From Sipunculus nudus (lineage: Eukaryota; Annelida; Sipuncula; Golfingiida; Sipunculidae): a DNA stretch of 64,000 nucleotides. The position numbers were made by a program, and so were the translations under genes. The notes below the pieces were generated by a model. That model made no database searches. It was not told the DNA's origin and saw only the letters and a list, made by a program, of their open reading frames with translations. The stretch spans positions 48,037,659-48,101,658 of the forward strand of contig CM049313.1 of the NCBI GenBank assembly GCA_026874595.1. Direction: 5' to 3'. Numbering within the stretch: position 1 is the stretch's first letter; every line of letters begins with the position of its first letter. This document shows positions 34,981 through 48,000 of this stretch, one piece after another.

Positions 34981-37900
34981 GGGTTAATTGCCGAAGTTTC
35001 ATCTATAATATCGTCTACTAACTGTAAGGATGGTATCAAATAAGACCTGAGACGGAATTTTCTTCGGACATTATGTGGCAGTTATCTTGTGGAGTCCGTA
35101 GGCACTGGTGTGTTTTTCAATTACCATCTAGGGGTACAACAGTAGGATTGCTTCAATCAAACTTAAAAAGAAGCAGCATGAACATTTTAAGTAATATATG
35201 GAACAGATAAAGAAACAAAATGACAATGTTTTAAGATCGAAAGTGTGTTATCGGCTGATTGAGTCTAGTATCTGTGAATGCTAATGATACATAAAAACAT
35301 AAGCACCACAAGGTACTGGGGTTAATCGCCGAAGTTTCAACGGTTTTAGGGCATGCCGACTATAATCATGGTTTCAATTCGGAAATCAGACATAATTTCC
35401 ATCGGAGCCTTTTGTGGCACTTATTTTGTGGAGCCGGAATTAAATGTTGTACTTTTAAACTAGCACCAAGGGTTACAACAGTAAAATTGCTTCAATCCAG
35501 CCTGAAATGAAGAAGCATGAACATTCTGTTTTAAATGTTTAAAACAGATAAAAAAACAAAATTACAATGTTTTAAGATCTAAAGCCTTATCGGCTGATTG
35601 AGTGTAGTACCTGTGTATGCTAATGATACATAAAAACATAAGCACCACAAGGTACTGGGGTTAATCGCCGAAGTTTCAACGGTTTTAGGGCATGCCGACT
35701 ATAATCATGGTTTCAATTCGGAAATCAGACATAATTTCCATCGGAGCCTTTTGTGGCACTTATTTTGTGGAGCCGGAATCAAATGTTGTACTTTTAAACT
35801 AGCACCTAGGGTTCCAACGGTAAAATTGCTTCAATCCAGCCTGAAATGAAGCAGCATGAACATTCTGTTTTAAATGTTTAAAACAGATAAAGAACCAAAA
35901 TTACAATGTTTTAAGATCGAAACTGTTATCGGCTGATTAAGTGTAGTACCTGTGTATGCTAATGACGCATAGAAACATAAGCACCATAAGGTACTGGGGT
36001 TAATTGCCGAGAAACTCTGACATAATTTCCCTCGGAGCCTTTTGCGGCACTTATTTTGTGGAACCAGAAGCCACTGCTGTACTTTTAAACTAGCAACTAG
36101 GGTTACAACAGTTAGGTTGCTTAAATCCAGCCTGAAATGAAGCAGCATGAACAGTTTATTTAATGTATAAAACAGATAAAGAACCAAAATAACAATGTTT
36201 TAAGATCTAAAGTGTTATCGGCTGATTAAGTCTAGTACCTGTGTATGCTAATGATGCATAGAAAAATAAGCACCATAAGGTAATGGGGTTAATCGCCGAA
36301 GGTTCTACAGTTACAGCTTCTGCCGCCTATCGATATGGTGTCAAATAGAAACTCTGACATAATTTCCATTGGACACTTTTTTGGCATTTATCCTGTGGAA
36401 CCCGTAGGCACTGGTGTATATTTTCAACTAGCACCTAGGGGTACTACAGTAAGACTGCTTCAATCCAGCCTGAAATGAAGCAGCATGAAGGTATTAATTA
36501 TTGTAACGAAATGATGAAAAAAAAAATAACAGTGTTTTAAGATCGAAAGTGTTATCGGCTGATTGAGTCTAGTACCTGTGCATGCTAATGATGCATAGAA
36601 ACATAAGCACCACAAGGTACTGGGGTTAATTGCCGAAGTCTCACCTATAATATCTGCTGCCAACTATAATAATGGCATCAAATAGCACCTGAGACGGCAT
36701 TTTCATCGGACATTTTATGGCAGTTATCTTGTGGACCCCGTATGCACTGGTGTATTTTTCATTAGCACCTAGGGTACTACAGTATGATTGCTTCAATCCA
36801 GTCTGAAATGAAGCAGTATGAACATTTTGACTAATATATGGAACAGATAAAGAAACAAAATGACAATGTTTTAAGATCGAAAGCGTTATCGGCTGATTGA
36901 GTGTAGAACCTGTGAATGCTAATGATGCATAGAAACATAAGCACCACAATGTACTGGGGTTAATTGCCGAAGTTTCATCTATAATATCGTCTACTAACTG
37001 TAAGGATGGTATCAAATAAGACCTGAGACGGAATTTTCTTCGGACATTATGTGGCAGTTATCTTGTGGAGTCCGTAGGCACTGGTGTGTTTTTCAATTAC
37101 CATCTAGGGGTACAACAGTAGGATTGCTTCAATCAAACTTAAAAAGAAGCAGCATGAACATTTTAAGTAATATATGGAACAGATAAAGAAACAAAATGAC
37201 AATGTTTTAAGATCGAAAGTGTGTTATCGGCTGATTGAGTCTAGTATCTGTGAATGCTAATGATACATAAAAACATAAGCACCACAAGGTACTGGGGTTA
37301 ATCGCCGAAGTTTCAACGGTTTTAGGGCATGCCGACTATAATCATGGTTTCAATTCGGAAATCAGACATAATTTCCATCGGAGCCTTTTGTGGCACTTAT
37401 TTTGTGGAGCCGGAATTAAATGTTGTACTTTTAAACTAGCACCAAGGGTTACAACAGTAAAATTGCTTCAATCCAGCCTGAAATGAAGAAGCATGAACAT
37501 TCTGTTTTAAATGTTTAAAACAGATAAAAAACAAAATTACAATGTTTTAAGATCTAAAGCCTTATCGGCTGATTGAGTGTAGTACCTGTGTATGCTAATG
37601 ATACATAAAAACATAAGCACCACAAGGTACTGGGGTTAATCGCCGAAGTTTCAACGGTTTTAGGGCATGCCGACTATAATCATGGTTTCAATTCGGAAAT
37701 CAGACATAATTTCCATCGGAGCCTTTTGTGGCACTTATTTTGTGGAGCCGGAATCAAATGTTGTACTTTTAAACTAGCACCTAGGGTTCCAACGGTAAAA
37801 TTGCTTCAATCCAGCCTGAAATGAAGCAGCATGAACATTCTGTTTTAAATGTTTAAAACAGATAAAGAACCAAAATTACAATGTTTTAAGATCGAAACTG

Positions 37901-38560
37901 TTATCGGCTGATTAAGTGTAGTACCTGTGTATGCTAATGACGCATAGAAACATAAGCACCATAAGGTACTGGGGTTAATTGCCGAGAAACTCTGACATAA
38001 TTTCCCTCGGAGCCTTTTGCGGCACTTATTTTGTGGAACCAGAAGCCACTGCTGTACTTTTAAACTAGCAACTAGGGTTACAACAGTTAGGTTGCTTAAA
38101 TCCAGCCTGAAATGAAGCAGCATGAACAGTTTATTTAATGTATAAAACAGATAAAGAACCAAAATAACAATGTTTTAAGATCTAAAGTGTTATCGGCTGA
38201 TTAAGTCTAGTACCTGTGTATGCTAATGATGCATAGAAAAATAAGCACCATAAGGTAATGGGGTTAATCGCCGAAGGTTCTACAGTTACAGCTTCTGCCG
38301 CCTATCGATATGGTGTCAAATAGAAACTCTGACATAATTTCCATTGGACACTTTTTTGGCATTTATCCTGTGGAACCCGTAGGCACTGGTGTATATTTTC
38401 AACTAGCACCTAGGGGTTCTACAGTAAGACTGCTTCAATCCAGCCTGAAATGAAGCAGCATGAAGGTATTAATTATTGTAACGAAATGATGAAAAAAAAA
38501 TAACAGTGTTTTAAGATCGAAAGTGTTATCGGCTGATTGAGTCTAGTACCTGTGAATGCT
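34981..38560 (+). repeat. Block duplication in A2, period ~1,976 bp
   Basis: About 34981-36590 recurs at about 36957-38560. The 318 bp frame at 35870-36187 is repeated with identical protein at 37845-38162. The few differences include 'gggtactac' versus 'gggttctac' (~36440, ~38412). The second macro-copy (from 62520) matches the first block. Confidence 0.85.
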
Positions 38561-39001
38561 AATGATGCATAGAAACATAAGCACCACAAGGTACTGGGGT
38601 TAATTGCCGAAGTCTGATCTATAATATCGTCTACTAACTGTAATGATAGTATCAAATAAGACCTGAGACGGCATTTTCATCGGACATTTTATGGCAGTTA
38701 TCTTGTGGAGCACGTAGGCACTGGTGTATTATTCAATTAACACCTAGGGGATCTACACTATGTTTGCTTCAATCGAGCCTGAAATGAAGCAGCATGAACA
38801 TTTAACTAATATATGGAACAGATAAAGAAACAAAATGACAATGTTTTAAGATCGAAAGCGTTATCGGCTGATTGAGTCTAGTATCTGTGAATGCTAATGA
38901 TGCATAGAAACATAAGCACCACAAGGTACTGGGGTTAATCGCCGAAGTTTCAACGGTTTTAGGGCATGCCGACTATAATGATGGTTTCAAATCGGAACCT
39001 A

Positions 39002-40211
39002 GACATAATTTCCATCAGAGCCTTTTGTGGCACTTATTTTGTGGAGCCGGAATCAAATGTTGTACTTTTAAACTAGCACCTAGGGTTACAACAGTAAAAT
39101 TGCTTCAATCCAGCCTGAAATGTAGCAGCATGAACATTCTGTTTTTAATGTTTAAAACAGATAAAGAACCAAAATGACAATGTTTTAAGATCGAAAGTGT
39201 TATCGGCTGATTAAGTCTAGTACCTGTGTATGCTAATGACGCATAGAAACATAAGCACCATAAGGTACTGGAGTTAATCGCCGAAGGTTCAACAGTTTCA
39301 GATTTTGCCGCCTATCGCTATGGTGACAAATAGAAACTCTGACATAATTTCCCTCGGAGCCTTTGGCGGCACTTATTTTGTGGAACCGGAAGCCACTGCT
39401 GTACTTTTAAACTAGCACCTAGGGTTACAACAGTTAGATTGCTTCAATCCAGCCTGAAATGAAGCAGCATGAACAGTTTATTTAATGTATAAAACAGATA
39501 AAGAACCAAAATAACAATGTTTTAAGATCTAAAGTGTTATCGGCTGATTAAGTCTAGTACCTGTGTATGCTAATGATGCATAGTAACATAAACACCATAA
39601 GGTACTGACATAATTTCCATCAGAGCCTTTTGTGGCACTTATTTTGTGGAGCCGGAATCAAATGTTGTACTTTTAAACTAGCACCTAGGGTTACAACAGT
39701 AAAATTGCTTCAATCCAGCCTGAAATGTAGCAGCATGAACATTCTGTTTTTAATGTTTAAAACAGATAAAGAACCAAAATGACAATGTTTTAAGATCGAA
39801 AGTGTTATCGGCTGATTAAGTCTAGTACCTGTGTATGCTAATGACGCATAGAAACATAAGCACCATAAGGTACTGGAGTTAATCGCCGAAGGTTCAACAG
39901 TTTCAGATTTTGCCGCCTATCGCTATGGTGACAAATAGAAACTCTGACATAATTTCCCTCGGAGCCTTTGGCGGCACTTATTTTGTGGAACCGGAAGCCA
40001 CTGCTGTACTTTTAAACTAGCACCTAGGGTTACAACAGTTAGATTGCTTCAATCCAGCCTGAAATGAAGCAGCATGAACAGTTTATTTAATGTATAAAAC
40101 AGATAAAGAACCAAAATAACAATGTTTTAAGATCTAAAGTGTTATCGGCTGATTAAGTCTAGTACCTGTGTATGCTAATGATGCATAGTAACATAAACAC
40201 CATAAGGTACT
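39002..40211 (+). repeat. Perfect-looking 605 bp tandem duplication in A2
   Basis: 39002-39606 is followed directly by the same sequence at 39607-40211, joined at 'aaggtact|gacataattt', which is not a normal monomer boundary. The unit spans about 1.8 monomers, so the duplication was out of register. I see no differences by eye, suggesting a very recent event or an assembly stutter. Confidence 0.85.
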
Positions 40212-41994
40212 GGGCTTAATCGCCGAAGGTTCAACAGTTAGAGGTTCTGCCGCCTATCAATAAGGTGTCAAATAGAAACTATGACATAATTTCCATTGGA
40301 CACTTTTTTGGCAGATATCCTGTGGAACCCGTAGGCATTGGTGTATGTTTTCAACTAGCACCTAGGGGTACTACAGTAAGACTGCTTCAATCCAGCCTGA
40401 AATGAAGCAGCATTAAGGTTTTAATTAATGTAACAAAATGATGAAAAAATAAAATAACAGTGTTTTAAGATCGAAAGTGTTATCGGCTGATTGAGTCTAG
40501 TGCCTGTGCATGCTAATGATGCATAGAAACATAAGCACCACAAGGTACTGGGGTTAATCGCCGAAGTCTCACCTATAATATCTGCTGCCAACTATAATAA
40601 TGGCATCAAATAGCACCTGAGACGGCATTTTCATCGGACATTTTATGGCAGTTATCTTGTGGACCCCGTATGCACTGGTGTATTTTTCATTAGCACCTAG
40701 GGTACTACAGTATGATTGCTTCAATCCAGTCTGAAATGAAGCAGTATGAACATTTTGACTAATATATGGAACAGATAAAGAAACAAAATGACAATGTTTT
40801 AAGATCGAAAGCGTTATCGGCTGATTGAGTGTAGAGCATGTGAATGTTAATGATGCATAGGAACATAAGCACCACAAGGTACTGGGGTTAATCGCCGAAG
40901 TTTCAACTGTTTTAGCGCATGTCGACTACAATGAGTGTTTCAATTTGGAACTCAGACATAATGTCCCTCGGAGACTTTTGTGGCACTTTTTTGTGGAGCC
41001 CGAAGCCGCTGGTGTACTTTTAAAGTAGCACCTAGGATTACAAAAGTAAGATTGCTTCGATCTAGCCTGCAATGAAGCAGCATGAACATTTTATTTCATG
41101 TATAAAAGAGATAAAAAACCAAAATGACAATGTTTTCAGATCGAAAGTGTTATCGGCTGATTAAGTCTAGTACCTGTGTATGCTAATGATGCATAGAAAC
41201 ATAAGCACCATAAGGTACTGGGCTTAGTCGCCGAAGGTTCAACAGTAAGAGCTTCTGCCGCCTATCGATAAGGTGTCAAATAGAAACTATGACATAATTT
41301 CCATTGGACACTTTTTTTGGCAGATATCTTGTGGTACCCGGAGGCACTGGTGTATATTTTCAACTAGCACCTAGGGGTACTACAGTAAGACTGCTTCAAT
41401 CCAGCCTGAAATGAAGCAGCATGAAGGTTTTAATTATTGTAACAAAATGATGAAAAGATAAAATAACAGTGTTTTAAAATCGAAAGCCTTATCGGCTGAT
41501 TGAGTCTAGTACCTGTGAATGCTAATGATGCATAGAAATATAAGCACCACAAGGTACTCGGTTTAATCGCCGAAGTATCAACTGTTTTAGCGCATGCCGA
41601 CTATAATGATTGTTTCAAATCGGAACTCAGACATAATGTCTCTCGGAGCCTTTTGTGGCACTTTTTTGTGGAGTCCGAAGCCGCTGTTGTACTTTTAAAG
41701 TAGCACCTAGGGTTACAAAAGTAAGATTGCTTCAATCTAGCCTGCAATGAAGCAGCATGAACAGTTTATTTAATGTATAAAAGAGACAAAGAACCAAAAT
41801 GACAATGCTTTAAGATCGAAAGTGTTATCGTCTGATAAGGTCTAGTACCTGTGTATGCTAATGATACATAGGAACATAAGCAGTTAACAGTTACAGCTTC
41901 TTCCCGATATCGATATGGTGTCCAATAGAAACTCTGACATAATTTCCATTGGACACTTTTTTGGCAGTTTTCCTGTGGAACCAGTTAGCAATGG

Positions 41995-42030
41995 TGTATA
42001 TTTTCAAAAATTTTCGATGAAAATACCGTC
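41995..42030. other. Satellite inversion point A|B, copy 2
   Basis: The same fused sequence as at 12100-12135, differing by a few bases nearby (for example 'ccgtctcagg' versus 'ccatctcagg'). The two inversion points are about 29.89 kb apart, the cores 27.53 kb. The difference reflects satellite copy-number change and the piggyBac insertion. Confidence 0.85.
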
Positions 42031-45000
42031 TCAGGCCCTATTTGATAGCAACATTATACCCCAGTACCTTGTGGTGCTTATGTTTCTATGCATCATTAGC
42101 ATTCACAGTACTAGACTTAATCTGCCGATAACATTTTAGATCTGTCATTTTGTTTTTAGTTCTCTTTGATAGATTAATTAAAATGTCCATGCTGCTTCAT
42201 TTCAGGTTGCAATGTAGCAATCGTAATGAAGTACCCTGAAGTGCTAGTTGAAAAATACACCAGTGCCTACGTGATCCACAAGATACCTGCCACAAAAATG
42301 TCCGATGAAAATAACCGGTCAGGTCCTATTTGATACCACCATTTGGCAGAAGTGGTTACAGATGAAACTTTGGCGATAAACCCCAGTACCATGTGGTGCT
42401 TATGTTTCTATGGAAAATTAGAATTAACAGGTTCTAGACTTAATCTGCCGATAATACTTTCGATCAGTAATTTTGTTTCTTGGTCTCTTTGATAAATGAT
42501 TAAAAATGTTCATGCTGCCATATTTCAGGATGGATAGTTTCTATTTGACACCATATCGATAGGCGGCAAAAGCTGTAACTGTTGAACCTTCGGCGATTAA
42601 CCCCAGTACCTTATGGTGCTTATGTTTCTATGCATCATTAGCATACACAGGTACTACACTCAATCAGCCGATAACGCTTTCGATCTTAAAACATTGTCAT
42701 TTTGGTTCTTTATCTGTTTTATACATTAAAAAAAAGTTCATGCTGCTTCACTTCAGGCTAGATTGAAGCAATCTAACTGTTGTAACCCTAGGTGCTAGTT
42801 TAAAAGTACAGCAGTGGCTTCCGGTTCCACAAAATAAGTGTCGCAAAAGGCTCCGAGGAAATTATGTCAGAGTTTCTATTTGTCACAATAGCGAGAGGCG
42901 GCAAAATCTGTAAATGTTGAACCTTCGGCGATTAACCCCAGTACCTTATGGTGCTTATGTTTCTATGCATCATTAGCATACACAGGTACTAGATTTAATC
43001 AGCCGATAACACTTTCGATCTAAAAACATTGTAATTTTATTTTTTCATCATTTTGTTACATTAATTAAAACCTTCATGCTGCATCATTTTAAGTTTGATT
43101 GAAGCAATCATACTGTAGTACCCCTAAATGTTAATTGAAAAATGCTCCAGTGATTACGGACTCCACAAGATAACTGCCACATAATGTCCGAAGAAAATAC
43201 CGTCTAAGGTCTTATTTGATACTATCATTACAGTTAGTAGACGATATTATAGATGAAACTTCGGCAATTAACCCCAGTACCTTGTGGTGCTTATGTTTCT
43301 ATGCATCATTAGCATTCACAGGTACTAGACTCAATCAGCCGTTAACACTTTAGATCTTAAACATTGTAATTTTGGTTCTTTATCTGTTTTATACATTAAT
43401 AAAATGTCCATGCTGCTTCATTTCAGGCTTGATTGAAGTAATCTTGCTGCAGTAACTCTAGGTGCTAAATGTAAAATACACTAATGCCTAAGGGCTCCAC
43501 AAGAGAAGTGCCACAAAAATGTCCGATGAAAATACCGTCTCAGGTCCTATATGATACTATCTTTATAGTTGGCAGTAACTATTAAAGATGAAACTTCGGA
43601 TAAAATCCCAAGTACCTTGTGGTGCTCATGTTTCTATGCACCATTAGCATTCACAGCCGATAAGCCGGTAAGATTTTTGATCTGTCATTTTGTTTCTTGG
43701 TCTTTTTGATAAATTTAAAAAATGCTTCATTTCAGATTGGATTGTAGCAATCGTAATGAAGTACCCCGAAAGGGCTACTTGAAAAATACACCAAAGTCTA
43801 CGGCTCCACAAGATAACTGCCACAAAAATGTCCGATGAAAATACCGTCTCCGGTCCTATTTGATACCATCTTTATAGGTGACAGAAGTTATTACAGATGA
43901 AACTTCGGCGATAAACCCCAGTACCTTGTGGTGCTTATGTTTCTATGCATCATAAGTATTCACAGGTACTAGACTTAATCTGCCTATAACATTTTCCATC
44001 TGTCATTTTCTTTCTTGGTGTCTTTGATGAATTAATTAAAATGTTCATGCTGCTTCATTTCAGGTTGCATTGTAGCAATAGTAATGAAGTATACTTAAGT
44101 GCTAGTTGAAAAACAAATCAAAGCCTTCGGGCTCCACAAGATAATTGCCACAGAAATATCCCATGAAAAAACCGTCCAGGTCCTATTTGATCACATTGTT
44201 ATAGTTGGCAAAAGTTTTTACGGATGAAACTTTGGCGATAAACCCCAGTACCATGTGGTGCTTACGTTTCTATGGATCATTGGCATTCACAGGTACTATA
44301 CTTAATCAGCCGATAATACTTTCGATCTGCCATTTTATTTCTTGGTCTCTTTGATAAATTGAATAAAATTTTCTTGCTGCTTCATTTCAGGTTGCATTGT
44401 AGCAATAGTAATGAAGTATTCTTAAGTGCTAGTGGAAAAATACACCAAAGCCTTCGGGCTCTACAAGATAATTGCCACAGAAATGTCCCATGAAAAAACC
44501 GTCCCACGTCCTATTTGATAACATTGTTATAGTTGGCAAAAGTTTTTACAAATGAAACTTTGGCGATAAACCCCAGTACCATGTGGTGCTTATGTTTCTA
44601 TGGATCATTAACATTCACAGGTACTATACTTAATCAGCCGATAATACTTTCGATCTGTCATTTTGTTTCTTGGTCTCTTTGATAAATTATTTAAAATGTT
44701 CCTGCTGCTTCATTTCAGACTGGATTGTAGTAATCGTAATGAAGTACCCCTAAGTGCTACTTGAAAAATATACCAAAGCCTTCGGCTCCATAAGAAAAGT
44801 GCCACAAAAATGTCCGATGAAAATATCGTCTCAGGTCCTATTTGATACCATCTTTATAGGTGACAGAAGTAATTACAGATGAAACTTGGCGATGAACCCC
44901 AGTACCTTGTGGTGCTTATGTTTCTATGCATCATTAGCATTCACAGGTACTAGACTTAATCTGCCGATAACATTTTCGATCTGTCATTTTGTTTCTTTGT

Positions 45001-48000
45001 CTCTTTGATAAATTGAGCCTTCGGGCACCACAAGATAACTGCCACAGAAATGTCCCATGAAAAAAACCGTCCCAGGTCCTATTTGATACCATCGTTCTGG
45101 TTGGCAAAAGATTTTACAGATGAAACTTTGGCGATAAACCCCAGTACCATGTGGTGCTTATGTTTCTATGGATCATTAGCATTCACAGGTACTATACATA
45201 ATCAGCCGATAATACTTTCGATCTGTAATTTTGTTTTTTGGTCTGTTTGATAAATTATTTAAAATGTTCATGCTGCTTCATTTCAGGATGGATTGTAGCA
45301 TTCTTGCTGTTGTGCCCCTAGGTGCTAAATGAAAAATACACCAATGCCTAAGGGATCCACAAGAAAAGTGCCACAAAAGTGTGCGATAAAAATACCGTCT
45401 CAGGTCCTATTTGATACCATCTTTATAGGTGACAGAAGTTATTACAGATGAAACTTCGGCGATAAACCCCAGTAACTTGTGGTTTCTCTTTGATAAATTG
45501 ATTAAAATGTTCATGCTGCTTCATTTCAGACTGGATTGTAGCAATCGTAATTAAGTACCCCGAAGTGCTACTTGAAAAATACACCAAAGTCTACGGCTCC
45601 ACAAGATAACTGCCACAAAAGTGTGCGATAAAAATACCGTCTCAGGTCCTATTTGATACCATCTTTATAGGTGACAGAAGTTATTACAGATGAAACTTCG
45701 GCGATAAACCCCAGTAACTTGTGGTGCTTATGTTTCTATGTATCATTAGCATTCACAGGTACTAGACTCAATCAGCCGATAAGGCTTTCGATCTTAAAAC
45801 ATTGTCATTTTGTTTCTTTATCTGTTCCATATATTACTTAAAATGTTCATGCTGCTTCATTTTAAGTTTGATTCAAGCAATCATACTGTAGTACCCCTAA
45901 ATGTTAATTGAAAAATGCTCCAGTGAATACGAACTCCACAAGATAACTGCCACATAATGTCGGAAGAAAATACCGTCTCAGGTCTTATTTGATACCATCA
46001 TTACAGTTAGTAGACGATATTATAGATGAAACTCCGGCAATTAACCCCAGTACCTTGTGGTGCTTATGTTTCTATGCATCATTAGCATTCACAGGTACTA
46101 GACTCAATCAGCCGATAATACTTTCGATCTGTCATTTTGTTTCTTGGTCTCTTTGATAAATTATTTAAAATCTTCATGCTGCTTCATTTCAGGCTGGATA
46201 ATAATAATCTTACTGAAAGTACCCCTAGGTGCAAGTTGAAAAATACACCAGTGCCTGCGGACTCCACAAGATAGATGCCACAAAAAATATCCGATGAAAA
46301 TTCAGGTACTAGATTCAACAGACCGAAAACAGTTTCGATCTGTCATTTTGTTTCTTGGTCTCTTTGATAAATTATTTAAAATGTTCATGCTGCTTCATTT
46401 CAGGATGGATTGTAGCAATTTTGCTGTAGTACCCCTAAGTGCAAAATGAAAAATACACCAATGTCTAAGGGATCAACAAGAAAAGTGCAACAAAAATGTT
46501 CGATGAACATACCGTCTCAGGTCCTATATGACACTGTCTTAATAGTTGGCAGAAACTATTAAAGATGAATCTTCGAAGAAAATCCCCGGTAATTTGTGGT
46601 GCTCATGTTTCTATGCATCATTTGCATTCACAGGTACTAGAATTAATAAGCCGATAACATTTTGGATCTGTCATTTTGTTTCTTTGTCTCTTTCATAAAT
46701 TAATCAAAATGTTCATGCTGCTTTATTTCAGGTTGCATTGGAGCAATCGTAATGAGGTACGCTGAAGTGCTAGTTGAAAAATACACTAAAGCATACGTGC
46801 TATACAAGATAACTGCCACAAAAATGTCCGATGAAAATAACCGCTCAGGTCCTATATTATACTATCGTTATAGTTGGTAGGAGTTATTACAGATGAAACT
46901 TCGGCGATAAACTCCAGTACCTTGTGGTGCTTATGTTTCTATGAATCATTAGCATTCACAGGTACTAGAATTAGTCAGCCGATAATATTTTTGATCTGTC
47001 ACACTGTTTCTTGGTCTCTTTGATAAATTAATTAAAATGTTAATGATGCTTCATTTCAGGCTGGATTAAAGTAATCTTACTGTAATACCCCTAGGTGCAA
47101 GTTGAAAAATACACCAGTGCCTGCGGACTCCACAAGATAGATGCCACAAAAATATCCGATGAAAATACAGGTACTAGATTCAACAGACCGAAAACAGTTT
47201 CGATCTGTCATTTTGTTTCTCAGTCTCTTTGATAAATTAATTATAATGTTCATGCTGCTTCATTTCAGACTGGATTGTAGCAAAAGTAATGAAGTACCCT
47301 TAAGTGCTAGTTGAAAAATACACCAAAGCCTTCGGGCTCCACAAGATAACTGCCACAAAAATGTCCGATGAAAATAACCGTCCCAGGTCCTATATGACAC
47401 TATCGTTATAGGTGACAGAAGTTATTACAGATGAAACTTCGGCGATAAACCCGAGTACCTTGTGGTGCTTATGTTACTATTAATCATTAACATTCACAGG
47501 TACTAGACTTAATCTGCCGATAACATTTTCGATCTGTCATTTTGTTTCTTGGTCTCTTTGATAAATTGATTAAAATGTTCATGCTGCTTTATTTCCGGAT
47601 GAATTGTAGCAATCTTGCTGTAGTACCCCTAAGTGATAAAGGAAAAATACATCAGTGCCTGCGGACTCCACAAGATAGCTGCCACAAAAAAATCAAATGA
47701 AAATACAGGTATTAGACTCAATAAGCCGATAACACTTTCGATCTGTCATTTTGTTTCTTGGCCTCTTTGATAAATTAATTATAATGTTCATGCTGCTTCA
47801 TTTCAGGTTGCATTGTAGCAATAATAATGAAGTACCCTTAAGTCCTAGTTGAAAAATAGACCAAAGCCTTCGGGCTCCAAAAGATAACTGGCAAAAAAAT
47901 GTCCCATGAAAAAACCGTCCCAGGTCCTATTTGATACCATCGTTATAGTTGGCAGAAGCTATTACAGATGAAACTTCGGCGAAAATACCCTGAACCTTGT

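Larger units (their letters stand above)
34126..42000 (+). repeat. Satellite array A2
   Basis: About 7.9 kb of A-orientation monomers of the same family as A1, with locally distinct variants such as 'gggcatgccgactataatc' and 'gcctatcgctatgg'. No insertion interrupts it. The intact TTAA at 41020-41023, followed by 'agtagcacc', is the empty counterpart of the piggyBac site in A1. No gene is present; ORFs up to 124 codons are monomer read-through. Confidence 0.94.
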
